Below, piece by piece: positions 26,203 to 34,543 of a stretch of 43,403 bases of DNA (positions are counted from its first letter, which is position 1; the number at the start of each line of letters is the position of its first letter). The notes beneath the pieces are model-generated. The model worked only from the letters and a program-made list of their open reading frames with translations. It ran no database searches and was not told the origin of the DNA. The position numbers and the translations under genes are program-made. This DNA is from JBBIWA01 sp037439425 (GTDB taxonomy: Bacteria > Acidobacteriota > Blastocatellia > RBC074). The stretch lies in NCBI GenBank assembly GCA_037439425.1, contig JBBIWA010000045.1:1-43403 (forward strand), read 5' to 3'.

Positions 26203-26590
26203 TAGCATCGAAACAAGCACTCAGTGCGCGCGCTGTTGCTATAGCTTGCCGCACTCAGTCAGGTATCTTCACGAGTTTGGGCAGGTCATAAAAAAGCTTA
26301 GAGAAACAATTTTGAGTTATCCGAATGGAATAAGTGGGTAACTAGATAGATTCTATAGAGTAGGATTCCGTGTTGTTAGCAGCGTGGACAGTCAGGTTAC
26401 TATGAGTGTGGGGTTGCAAGCGCTCAACCATTTTCTCAAGACCTTAATAAACTGATTGAACTGGCGACTAACGGATTCGCCTCAAGCAGGTGCTACAACT
26501 GCTCAAACGCAAGGTCTTTGATTTCTACAATTTCGCTAACTTCCGCTTGCGGGTATTGCTTTTGTACGCGTTCCCGTGATGAACCTTAAT
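26203..26590. other. Intergenic stretch without a supported gene
   Basis: Relatively AT-rich for this window, with no open frame showing a family signature. It precedes the MITE-like repeat. I see no convincing promoter, hairpin or RNA gene. Confidence 0.5.
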
Positions 26591-26757
26591 TTACTTAAAA
26601 GTGACAGAGAGTGACGAGTGAGGAGTTTCCAGGAGCTTTAGTCAGAGTTTACGGAGAGCGGCAGTGAAAATTGGTATGTGGGGTTGTGATCAGAAAAAAA
26701 GCCTAGCTCCCATCAGTGCTCGTCACTCATCACTGCTCATCCGTCACTTTTGAGTAA
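26591..26757. repeat. MITE-like 167-bp element with imperfect terminal inverted repeats
   Basis: TTACTTAAAAGTGAC (26591-26605) is matched at the far end by GTCACTTTTGAGTAA (26743-26757), whose complement is TTACTCAAAAGTGAC: 14 of 15 positions agree, with partial agreement further in. The interior has no coding frame but holds repeated GAGTGA/GACGAG-like words. The right end directly abuts the IS427-like element. It could be a non-autonomous element or a dispersed intergenic repeat. Confidence 0.55.
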
Positions 26758-26759
26758 TA

Positions 26760-27766
26760 GACTTGTTGCGATGAGCAAAAGCCGCCATAACCTATTGATT
26801 ACACGTAGACTTGCTGTCATCGGTGAAAACTGCTAACCTGGACGCATGAAATTACAAATAGCAGACCTCAAAACTGAACGTCAATGGCGTGCCGCCACTG
26901 GTTTCGATCAAGCCCGGTTTGAAAAGTTACTGGTGTTATTCACAGCAAGCTATCTGAGCTTGTATGGAAAATCGGTAGCAGCCCGCCACGCTGAACTCGA
27001 AGTGACTCCCAGCTTAGCGTCAGAAGCCGAGTTACTTTACTTTACCTTGTTCAGCCTGAAAGCCGGCTTGACCTATGACCTCCTTGGGTTAGTTTGCGGC
27101 ATGGATGCCGCCAATGCCAAAAGAAACCAGGAACTCGGGTTGCGTGTATTGCAACAGGCCTTAGCGGAGGCCGATTGTTTACCGAAACGTGCCTTCAAGG
27201 ATGAAGCCGAATTTGCCTCAGTACCTCAAAGACGAGGAGACCTTGATCTTTGACGGAGTCGGGCAAAGAACGCAGCGGCCCAATGAGGACGCGGCCCAGA
27301 AAGAGAATTACTCAGGAAAAAAAAGTGCCACACGGCGAAAGCCGTGATTCTGAGTAACCCGCAGCGAAAAGTCTTGTACCTCAGTGACTGTTGGGTGGGG
27401 AAAACGCACGACTATCGCATGTTCAAGGAGGAATTCCCGCCCGAGCAAGAGTGGTTTAAGAGCCATCGTATCCGGGTTGACTTAGGGTTTTTAGGGCTTG
27501 AGAAAGATTATCCGTGTAAAGAACTGTTACTCCCGAACAAGAAAAAGAAGAACCAAGAACTAAGTCCAGAACAAAAAGAGGAAAATAAGGTGCTCGCTAG
27601 TGAAAGAATTTATGTCGAGCATGCGATCGGTGGCATGAAACGTTATCGAATCTTGTCGGATCGTCTGCGTGTTCATGATGTCGAGTTATACAACGTTATT
27701 TTAGGGGTCTGTGCCGGCCTCTGGAACTTTTACCTAATTCATTGATTCTAAATATCGCAACAAGTC
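26760..27766 (+). mobile_element. IS5-family, IS427-like insertion sequence
   Basis: About 1.0 kb bounded by perfect inverted repeats: TAGACTTGTTGCGAT (26758-26772) and ATCGCAACAAGTCTA (27754-27768). If the outer TA on each side is the duplicated target, the element proper is 26760-27766, which matches the TA duplications of the IS427 subgroup. It carries one transposase region on the plus strand and truncates the RHS gene on its right side. Confidence 0.85.
26846..27745 (+). pseudogene. DDE_Tnp_4-type transposase (OrfA/OrfB) with two frame changes
   Basis: The N-terminal part (26846-27253) has the helix-turn-helix region of IS5-family OrfA. Sense then moves to the +1 frame near 27200-27222 (YLKDEETLIFDGVGQRTQRP, first catalytic Asp in LIFDG). 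It moves back by -1 at an A8 run (GGAAAAAAAAGTG, around 27315-27326), giving SGKKKCHTAKAVILS, the second Asp in KTHDYRMF and Glu in YVEHAIGGMKRYRIL. A AAA AAG is a classic -1 slippery heptamer, so the second shift may be programmed. The first probably reflects a base deletion, so this copy may be inactive. Confidence 0.75.
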
Positions 27767-27768
27767 TA

Positions 27769-30012
27769 TAGTTACGCACATCTGACACTGAATTGTAAGA
27801 CGCGCCGTAAGAATAGTTCGTCGCCGTCAACTGACCACGCTCGTCGGTCACCTCGGTGCGCGTCGGGCGCGGCGCACTATAAGCCCCATGCTCCCAATAG
27901 ACCTTCGACCTGTGCAGCAACTTTTGCCTGGTGCTGTCAGCATAAGTCCGATCTTCAAGCACCAGCCCATAATTGGTTTAGTTCGGATTATTGTCAGTGT
28001 CCTGCTCCTTGATCACCCCGTCCGGGCGCGTGATGGTCGTCGTGCGAATCAGAGTACCGGCGTCATCATACACCGAATAAGAAGTCACGGGTGCCGAGGG
28101 GGGATTACGTGCCGCCCAATCCTCGGTGCTCTGCGTGAAGGTCGGCGTATTAGAGAGCGAGCCGTAAATATGTGGATAACTGTAGCCCGGCGAAGACGGG
28201 TGGCTGTAGGTCACCTCTCGCGACATCGAGCCGACGCCGATCGAGCCTTGCTGTGTGAGCGATCCGCCAGTCATCGTCATCCCGCGCCGCTCACTCACTT
28301 TGCGGATCATGCCGTAAGGCGAATATGAATCCGCGTCACCGAACCAGTAGCCGGTGCCGGTGGCCGGAAAGTAGATTGCCTTGATCGTCGGAATCGTGTT
28401 CTTGCGAACGTGAGTGACCAGACCGCTGCTGAAGCCATAATTTGTCCCGGCATTGCTGAGCGTGATCGAGCTGTATTGGAATTGCGCGATCGTGCGGTCA
28501 GTCCAATTCCCCTGCGAGTCGCGCATTCCTGGCGCGGTGATCGCCGTCAGGAGTTCGGTACCGTCGCCCTGTAGTTCATAATAGAAGTGAATGATGCGCC
28601 CCAGCGTGTCGGTGATGGTGTCAATATTCGGTCCCTCATTGTTGCGGTAAGTGGTAGTAATGCCCTGGGCATCGGTGATTCTAGTCGGATAGATGGCGTA
28701 GTTAGCCGCCGCGCCGTAATTGATCGTCGTGCCGTTGGGAAGCTTGGCCCACGCCCACTGCATATTGTGACCGCCACTGTTGTCGAATTCCGGCTTGTAG
28801 CCTTCGGCGTAGTAATCAATGAAAGTGCCGTCGGTGGTATAGGCCTCAAAGCTCTGGAGCGAACTGAGCGGCGATGAGAAATTTCCGCGATATGTCCCGG
28901 CATAGCTGTGACGCGTGCCATCGCCGTCGATCAGCATATAGCTGTTGCCGGCCATGACGATCTTGCCGAATCCAAGCGACCAGCCCGGCAGCCAGTCGCG
29001 ATCGATATCAAAATACATGTCCGATCCCGACTTGTGCCAGGTGCGTGAGTTGTAGGCCAAGCCCACATTGAGATTGATTCCCCGCCCGTCCAGACCAAGC
29101 AATGGCACGGCAAACTGCATATCGCCTGAGCCAGCGCCGCCATCAGCGGCGCGTCCCGGCATATTGCCGCGCTCGGCGCCTGTATCATCGGCCGTCGTGT
29201 AGTTCGTCGTATTCCACCCGGTCGTGTCTTCGCCGCTGACCTGCATCGGCGGGCTTAATAAAGCCATGTCGGCGGTGCTGGCCCGCAGGCTCTTGCCGAA
29301 CGGAGTGGTCAACTTCGTGCCAGTACGGATTCTGGCAGAGACTGATGAGCGTGACGCCCGTCCGCCAATGGGAGTGAGCGAAGATGTTTGCTTCTGTGCA
29401 GACTTCGGCTGGTCTTTTGATGAGACCGGCGTTCCGGGGCTGGTCATGCCCCGCTGTCGCGCTGGGCCCTCGACCGTGATCTTGGCATGCGCTTTGCGAC
29501 CAGCGACTGTGGCCGTGATGTGAAAGTGACCCGGTCTGGCTGAAGTGAAGATCGCTTGTGATGAAATGGCGAGCGGAACCTTTTTGTCTTCATCCAGGCC
29601 GTCCCAGGCCACATCCAGGCCGCTGATCGTGTGACCATCTCTGTCGTAGGCGATGGCGGCAAAAGTGACCTGCTCGCCTGTCCTGATCGTGACATCGCCG
29701 GGAGAGATTCTGACGCGCGCCACCTTCGCTTCACGGTCTTGCTTCTTCTCGGGAGATTCGGGCGTCGGGCGCGGCGGCGCGCCTTTGCCGTCCCAGCCTT
29801 TGGGTGATGCACTTGCGGACTGTTGGAAGGGCCAATGTGCGCGCACAAATGCTTCCCATCCGCTGGAATGCCACCAGAACCTTACTTCCTGTCCCCAGTT
29901 GGTCGTCATCACCGTCGCTTTCCACACCACCGCCTGCGAAATCTCCGGCGAGGCGAGCGCGGAATTAGAGATCATCAGCAGCATCATCAAGGCGCAAGCA
30001 AAACGTTTTCAT
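27769..30012 (-). pseudogene. RHS/YD-repeat-like secreted protein, 5' part, truncated by the IS
   Basis: The minus-strand frame from 29990 encodes an exported protein: an N-terminal Ig-like domain (VARVRISPGDVTIRTGEQVTFAAIAYDRDG), a Pro/Ser linker, then RHS-type beta-strand repeats (LNVGLAYNSRTWHKSG, DGDGTRHSYAG, TDAQGITTTYRNNEG, DTLGRIIHFYY). Three lesions are visible. ATG 30012 gives a signal peptide MKRFACALMMLLMISNSALA only if one A of an A4 run is removed. An in-frame TAA lies at 27980-27978 (NNPN-stop-TNYGLV). The IS ends the gene at 27769, before any C-terminal toxin tip. Translation from a TTG or ATG near 29990 is an alternative to the first lesion. Confidence 0.75.
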
Positions 30013-30603
30013 CTGCCCGGCATAAAACGCGAACGCTCCGCCAGTGAACGGAGAAAGAGCGCGCGGAAGAACGACGAAATAGAAGCTTGAATGAAGCGTC
30101 GGGTGATGGAGATAGAGGCAATCCATGAGCGAAGGGAGAGACTAATGGAAGAAAGCATCGGGACTCCTTGATGAGCGAAAAGAACGATCAATATTTATCC
30201 TGGCGAATGGCAGGCTGGCGAAAGTCTGCCGGTACACTTTTGCTGATGGACAGAACGTGTCACTACTGTTCTAAATGGCCTTGCAGTGAGTATGCTGAAG
30301 ATGAGCGGCCTCGGGAGACTCACTTCAGCAGGACACAAACTTGTCTGAAACGATCAAGAGTATCGTCAGGTGCCTTTCAAAAAACAAGACCCTCTCAGCA
30401 GATCTGACGCAAAAATAACATTAAAGCCGTGCGCAGGGGAAAGTCGTCAATTGCAGAAGTTTCCCCGGCTGTGGTTCTGGCCAGGAGTGTTTGGGACGAA
30501 GCTTTCCTCAGGCGTTCAAGAAAGAAAATAATCCTTGCAATCAATAGGCCTCCTACTCGTTCTACTAAAAAACCTGGTGCGCTTCCTGCGCGCGGAGATT
30601 CCC
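30013..30603. other. Divergent intergenic region between the RHS remnant and the TnsA relic
   Basis: No gene that I can support. Short open frames on both strands here lack family features. An A-rich motif, TGACGCAAAAATAACATTAA (30405-30424), lies about 180 bases before the TnsA start. It could be a relic TnsB-binding site, since Tn7-like ends carry arrays of such sites, but I found only one copy. Confidence 0.4.
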
Positions 30604-31705
30604 ATGCTTGAGGCGCAACAACTACTGGACTGGCGCCGGAAACTCGCACTCAATGAGCGGACCGAGCGCTTGATCCAGCAGGTCAGGTCGTCCGAGCCTG
30701 CACGACGGGTTGCAGGCAGGCGAGGCAACGTCACCGGCTTCTTTCCGAGCCGGAAGATGGGCCATACCGTCCAATATGCAAGCCTCTCCAATGAACTGTC
30801 AGCCATCTACCTGATGGAATATCACGAGGACGATCTGCTGGAGTATTGGGATCAGCCGCCCTCTTTCACGCTGAGATACAAAACCAAAGCTGGAATCAAT
30901 CACGGGCACCTGCATACACCTGATTTCTTCGTCCACCGGCGTGAGCGGCGCCGGCTGGGAGGAATGGAAGCTGGAAGAAGAATTGCCGCTGCTGGCAGAG
31001 AGGATGCCTGCGCGGTATCAACGCAGTGCATCTGGCCAATGGCATTGTCCGCCCGGTGAAGAATATGCCCGTCAGTTTGGTCTCTATTATCGTTTGCGCT
31101 CCTCGGCGGAGATCAATTGGGCGCTGCAGCGGAACCTGCGTTTTCTGGAAGATTACCTGCGAACTGGCGATCAGCATCGCTCGATCAGCGAGCAGGCCAA
31201 ACAATCTGTGAGAGCTCCTGTGGCGGCTGCTCCGGGAATGACGTTGAATGAACTGTTCAGCCGCGCCGAGGTGACGAAGGATGAAATCTTTCTGCTCATC
31301 GTCACGCGCGAAGTCTATGTCGATCTGAGCGCGACTTCACTGGTCGACGCCGACAGCATCTATCTTTTCCCCGACCGTGAGACAGCCATCGCTTATTCAC
31401 AGATCACCGAGTTTCACCCTCGTTCTCCGGTGGATCGAGTGTCATCTTTTGATTTTGCCGAGGGAACGGAACTGCCCTGGGACGGCAGGCGGTGGCGGGT
31501 CATCAATCTCGGCCAGAGCCAGGTGAGCTTATTGAACGAGCAAAGCGATTGCCGGGAATTACCACGCCGTGTTTTTGATGAACTGGTCAGACGCGGGAAC
31601 TTACAACCCATGATCCCTGCCGCCCCGCATCTGGACCGGGAAAGAGCAATCAAATATCCTCCGGTCGCGATCAATGCGCCGCCTCTGTGCTTTCAACGTC
31701 GGTAG
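30604..31705 (+). pseudogene. Tn7-like TnsA endonuclease, frameshifted, running into a TnsB N-terminus
   Basis: From ATG 30604 the frame encodes the TnsA catalytic domain: FFPSRKMGHTVQYAS, acidic Glu64 in SNELSAIYLME and Asp107 in HTPDFFV. Near 30930 the sense shifts to the +1 frame, which supplies GAGWEEWKLEEEL, the E-x-K half of the PD-(D/E)xK nuclease motif. It continues through the TnsA C-terminal winged-helix region (IFLLIVTREVYVDLSA). The same frame then reads GTELPWDGRRWRVINLGQSQVSLL, which resembles the N-terminus of TnsB/Mu-type transposases, giving a TnsAB-like fusion. It stops at 31705 with no DDE domain. The relic cannot be an active transposase. Confidence 0.75.
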
Positions 31706-32067
31706 TGAGACTCAGCTATCTCGCGAGAATTCCTCTGGTCACCAGGATCCTGGAGCCAGCCTCGATCCCGGATCATTTATCAAAACACCCGGTCGAGGTC
31801 AGCGAATATCAGACGGAGAAACCCCGCAATATTCACCGCCGAGGTCGACTGGCTTGTCAAAAGGTACGTGAGCACCTGGAAGCTACGCCCACTGAGATGC
31901 CGCCGCCTTCTCTCGCAGATGTGGCCAGGCGCTTGGGCTATCGGAATCAGGATAGCTTGAGAATCAAATACCCCGAGCTATGCAACCAGATCTCGGCCAA
32001 CTACCGGTCGTCTTCTACGTGGCTGGCGATTGTACGGGCGATCCGATGTACGTTTGCTGGCGGATGA
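31687..32067 (+). pseudogene. TnsD/TniQ-like C-terminal fragment
   Basis: An open frame whose middle and end (about 31820-32010) read RRGRLACQKVREHLEA, PPPSLADVARRLGY and PELCNQISANYR, a pattern found at the C-terminus of TniQ/TnsD targeting proteins. The N-terminal TniQ domain is missing, and so are TnsC and the TnsB catalytic part. An internal deletion must have joined TnsB N-terminal and TniQ C-terminal sequence. Homology stops near 32015, where mercuric reductase sequence begins. Confidence 0.6.
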
Positions 32068-32233
32068 AGCGGGCGAGGTGATTCAAGAGGCCACGCTGGC
32101 GATTCGCTTCGGGCTGAGCGCGCAGGACATCATTGAAACATTCCATCCCTATCTGACTATGGTTGAAGGACTGAAGCTTGCGGCGCTGACCTTCGAAAAG
32201 GATGTCGCCAAACTCTCATGTTGCGCCGCGTAA
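32030..32233 (+). pseudogene. merA: Mercuric reductase, C-terminal remnant
   Basis: About 65 residues match the dimerisation domain end of MerA: LLADEAGEVIQEATLAIRFGL, then ETFHPYLTMVEGLKLAA and the terminal vicinal pair KLSCCAA, which delivers Hg(II) to the active site. The FAD and NADPH domains are absent. Sense starts around 32045, directly after the TniQ-like fragment, so a deletion fused the two. It shows that a complete mer operon once stood here. Confidence 0.85.
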
Positions 32234-32418
32234 GCTGGACAATCTCGCGCCAGAAGAGACGGGTCCCCTCTTGACCATAAACTCGCCTACAAGGTCACAA
32301 TTACTGCAGCGGAGGGAACTGGCCTAACACATCAAGCGCTGGGATGAGGCGCCAGATGACGCGTTTGATGCAGCAGTGTGCCAGCTCATCGAACTTTCTA
32401 AAGTTGAAAAAAGCCCCT

Positions 32419-32450
32419 TGACTCTATACCCCGGTACAGGGTTTAGACTG
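32419..32450 (+). promoter_or_regulatory. MerR-type operator/promoter
   Basis: TTGACT (-35, 32419-32424) and TAGACT (-10, 32445-32450) are separated by 20 bases (19 if TTAGAC is used). This overlong spacer is the hallmark of MerR-family promoters. Between them lies the imperfect dyad ACCCCGGTACAGGGT (32429-32443). It drives the rightward genes from 32495. No merR gene is in the window, so the regulator must be elsewhere. Confidence 0.82.
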
Positions 32451-32494
32451 AATGTGGTAAATGAGAAGATTCACCAAAATAAGAAGGGCGGGAG

Positions 32495-32807
32495 ATGAAT
32501 GAGAAAGCTTCCGGTTTGATGGCCGGGCTGTTATCAGTTCCCTGGTGCTCCAGTGGCGCCAGCGATATTTTCCCTGCTCGGGTTAGCAGGAGTAGGAACA
32601 GCGCGAGTAGTAGCGGCAGAACTCAGCCCCATTTTCCTGGCAGCGGCGATTCTGGCTTTGGCGCGGGCGCATTATCATTCACGTAAAAAAGCACGGCGCC
32701 AGGGCGAGTCGTATCATTGTCTGGTTGAGCACCATCGCCGCCTGCTCGTTATGGGCGTTCAGGTTCATGTTCGCCTGACAAAAGATAAACTGATGGAAAG
32801 GAGGTGA
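32495..32807 (+). pseudogene. Small membrane protein at the head of the mer-type operon, frameshifted
   Basis: GGGCGGGAG precedes ATG 32495, giving MNEKASGLMAGLLS. Near 32530-32545 the sense changes frame, then runs to 32807 as PVAPAIFSLLGLAGVGTARVV, a second hydrophobic helix (LSPIFLAAAILALARAHY) and a basic tail. The total is a protein of about 100 residues with two membrane segments, the size of small mercury-uptake proteins such as MerT/MerF, but I cannot assign it. The first frame has Trp-Cys near the expected Cys pair. Either a mutation or a sequencing indel. Confidence 0.6.
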
Positions 32808-32813
32808 AGAGTT

Positions 32814-32978
32814 ATGGCGCTCAAGCAAGGTGAGGTTTGCAGATGTCCCGATCCGGACTGCGGATGTGAAATCACCGTGACCAAGAGCGCCGCGCCCGGC
32901 AAGGGCGGCGACCAGGCTCCGCGCTGCTGCTGCGGCCAGGAGATGGTTAAGGAGATGGCTTCAACGAGCAAGCCTTAG
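32814..32978 (+). CDS. 54-residue Cys-rich metal-binding peptide
   Basis: AAAGGAGGTG sits just before ATG 32814. The peptide has seven Cys: VCRCPDPDCGC (Cys9, 11, 16, 18), then ITVTKSAAPGKGG and RCCCGQEM (Cys38-40). This is a small metallothionein-like or thiol-chelating protein by composition. Its place in a mercury-type operon suggests intracellular Hg(II) binding (inference). Its strong ribosome binding site suggests high translation. Confidence 0.75.
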   Translation: MALKQGEVCRCPDPDCGCEITVTKSAAPGKGGDQAPRCCCGQEMVKEMASTSKP

Positions 32979-33017
32979 AGAGCGATCGCGGACGGGGTGA
33001 AAAACGCTCTGTCCGCG
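32979..33017 (+). promoter_or_regulatory. Pair of mutually exclusive hairpins between two mer-type genes
   Basis: AGAGCG (32979-32984) can pair with CGCTCT (33005-33010), and CGCGGAC (32987-32993) with GTCCGCG (33011-33017). The arms interleave, so both stems cannot easily form together. This could be an RNA switch or attenuator before the transporter gene. It is a sequence observation only. Confidence 0.4.
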
Positions 33018-33024
33018 TTGGTCA

Positions 33025-33534
33025 ATGAGAAAGTGGATGATCACGATGAATCAATTGGAAATGAAGAATGATGCATTTGGACAAAACCTGCCAGCTACTC
33101 CGGTCAGCGGTGTTCAGCGTACCAGCGTAAAAGAAGCTCTGTCGGCCTACGCTGCCCTCTTTGCCTCGCTCACCACGCTGGTTTGTTGCGCGCTGCCGGC
33201 CCTTTTGGTCTTGCTTGGCTTCGGGCTGACGAGTGTGCTCACGTTTTTCACGGCGATTCCCGGCTGGCAAGATTTCGGCGCCTACGACATCTGGCTGTTC
33301 CCGCTGAGCGGAGGCCTGTTGGCCGTGGGCTTTTATTTTGCCTACGCCCGCCAAGGTCTTTCTCGAAGCGAGGTGTGCGAAATTCCGGCGGGAGGCCGCG
33401 AAAGCGCCTGCTCGACCGCCACGCGCTGGAACCGCCGGATTCTCTGGCTGTCTCTCTTCCTTTTTACCCTTGCCCTGGTGATGAACTTCTGGGGCATCGG
33501 TTGGATGAGGGCGCACGGTTATTTCGATCACTGA
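33025..33534 (+). CDS. MerT/MerC-like mercuric transport membrane protein
   Basis: A 169-residue inner-membrane protein with about four hydrophobic segments. The first holds the vicinal Cys pair in LTTLVCCALPALLVLLGFG, the signature position for Hg(II) capture in MerT/MerC-type transporters. A later loop has two more Cys (VCEIPAGGRESACS). ATG 33025, 33037 or 33046 are possible starts; 33046 has GTGGA eight bases upstream but no site is strong. It would pass Hg(II) from the periplasmic MerP-like selenoprotein into the cytosol. The family assignment rests on motif and context. Confidence 0.72.
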   Translation: MRKWMITMNQLEMKNDAFGQNLPATPVSGVQRTSVKEALSAYAALFASLTTLVCCALPALLVLLGFGLTSVLTFFTAIPGWQDFGAYDIWLFPLSGGLLAVGFYFAYARQGLSRSEVCEIPAGGRESACSTATRWNRRILWLSLFLFTLALVMNFWGIGWMRAHGYFDH

Positions 33535-33568
33535 GCGGGAAGCCAGGTGCGAAGAGAGGCCAAGAAAT

Positions 33569-34492
33569 ATGGATAGAGAACGAGTAAGGCGCTGGAGCAT
33601 TCTTCTGCTGCTGTTCAGTGGTCTGGGAATTTCAAGCGCAGAGCTGCGGGCACAAACCATTGTAGCACCGAGCGGCAGGACGTTATTTAACCGCGCGACC
33701 CTGGTTCGCTCCTCCGTTGAAGTCAACCGCTCTTCTCTGTCGGCGGACGGAGAATCAGTAGAGGTCACTCAGTATGTTCCGGTGTTGGCCATCGTCTATG
33801 GTTTTTATCCGAAATGGACACTCATCGTGGCTCAGCCCTATCTGAACGTGGACGTGAGGAGGCGACTGGGGAATGAAACTCGGCGGGAGAATTTGAACGG
33901 CTTGGCTGATACGCGATTGTTTGTTCAGTACGATGGGCTCTACAGTCGCAACATGCCTGGCGGCTTGACGCGGCTCTCAGGAGTCTTTGGCCTCCAGATA
34001 CCCACGAGTGCCCGGCGGTTCTCGACGCGGGCCGTCGAGTACACTGGAGGGTTGATCTTCCAGCAGGCGGTGAAACTGAAATATGTGTTCAGTGGCGACT
34101 TCGAGTACACTTTCGCGACCGAGAACAGCCAGGGAGTGAGCATCGGCGACCGTGCTAGATTTGACGGTGCTCTGTCGCGCTTCGTTATCTCGCAGGACCA
34201 AACTCCCTCAAGTGCGAGTCGGCTGCGCAGGGTCTTCGATCGTATCTTCCGCCATGGAGCATACTTCATCCTGGAATTGAACGGCGTCTGGCAAGCACAT
34301 GGCCGGGATCAGGGAAATAAGATTGCCAACACCGGCGGGACTCAGCTCGAGCTTTCACCGGGGATCCAATATTTTTTGAGTAACAGTTTGCTGGTTGAAT
34401 TTTCCGCGCCGATACCAGTTGTCAAAGCGCTGAACGGGACGCAGCCGAAACCCCAATCGAGTTTCGTCTTTGGATTTCGCTATCTGTTTTAG
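33569..34492 (+). CDS. Outer-membrane beta-barrel protein of the mer-type operon
   Basis: A 307-residue protein with a signal peptide ending LRAQ (about residue 28), alternating amphipathic strands (VLAIVYGFYPKWTLIVAQPYL; FGLQIPTSARRFS) and a C-terminal Phe (FVFGFRYLF) as in BAM substrates. It resembles outer-membrane transporter proteins of the MetA-pathway type. It lies 34 bases after the transporter gene and 51 before the MerP-like gene, so a role in metal passage across the outer membrane is plausible but unproven. Confidence 0.75.
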   Translation: MDRERVRRWSILLLLFSGLGISSAELRAQTIVAPSGRTLFNRATLVRSSVEVNRSSLSADGESVEVTQYVPVLAIVYGFYPKWTLIVAQPYLNVDVRRRLGNETRRENLNGLADTRLFVQYDGLYSRNMPGGLTRLSGVFGLQIPTSARRFSTRAVEYTGGLIFQQAVKLKYVFSGDFEYTFATENSQGVSIGDRARFDGALSRFVISQDQTPSSASRLRRVFDRIFRHGAYFILELNGVWQAHGRDQGNKIANTGGTQLELSPGIQYFLSNSLLVEFSAPIPVVKALNGTQPKPQSSFVFGFRYLF

Positions 34493-34543
34493 GTTCTGAA
34501 TCTGTGACGATAAAACCATTCAGTTTCTTCGGGGGGCTTAAGA

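Noticed and set aside
27978..27980. Recoding at the RHS internal stop
   Set aside because: The codon is TAA, which is not a selenocysteine codon, and the gene is damaged elsewhere, so a nonsense mutation is the simplest reading.
30171..30407. Short plus-strand frame with CxxC between the RHS remnant and TnsA
   Set aside because: Start lacks a ribosome site and the sequence has no family similarity or consistent composition.
32979..33017. H-type pseudoknot
   Set aside because: The interleaved arms leave no loop bases to cross one stem, so a stable pseudoknot is sterically unlikely; alternative hairpins were reported instead.
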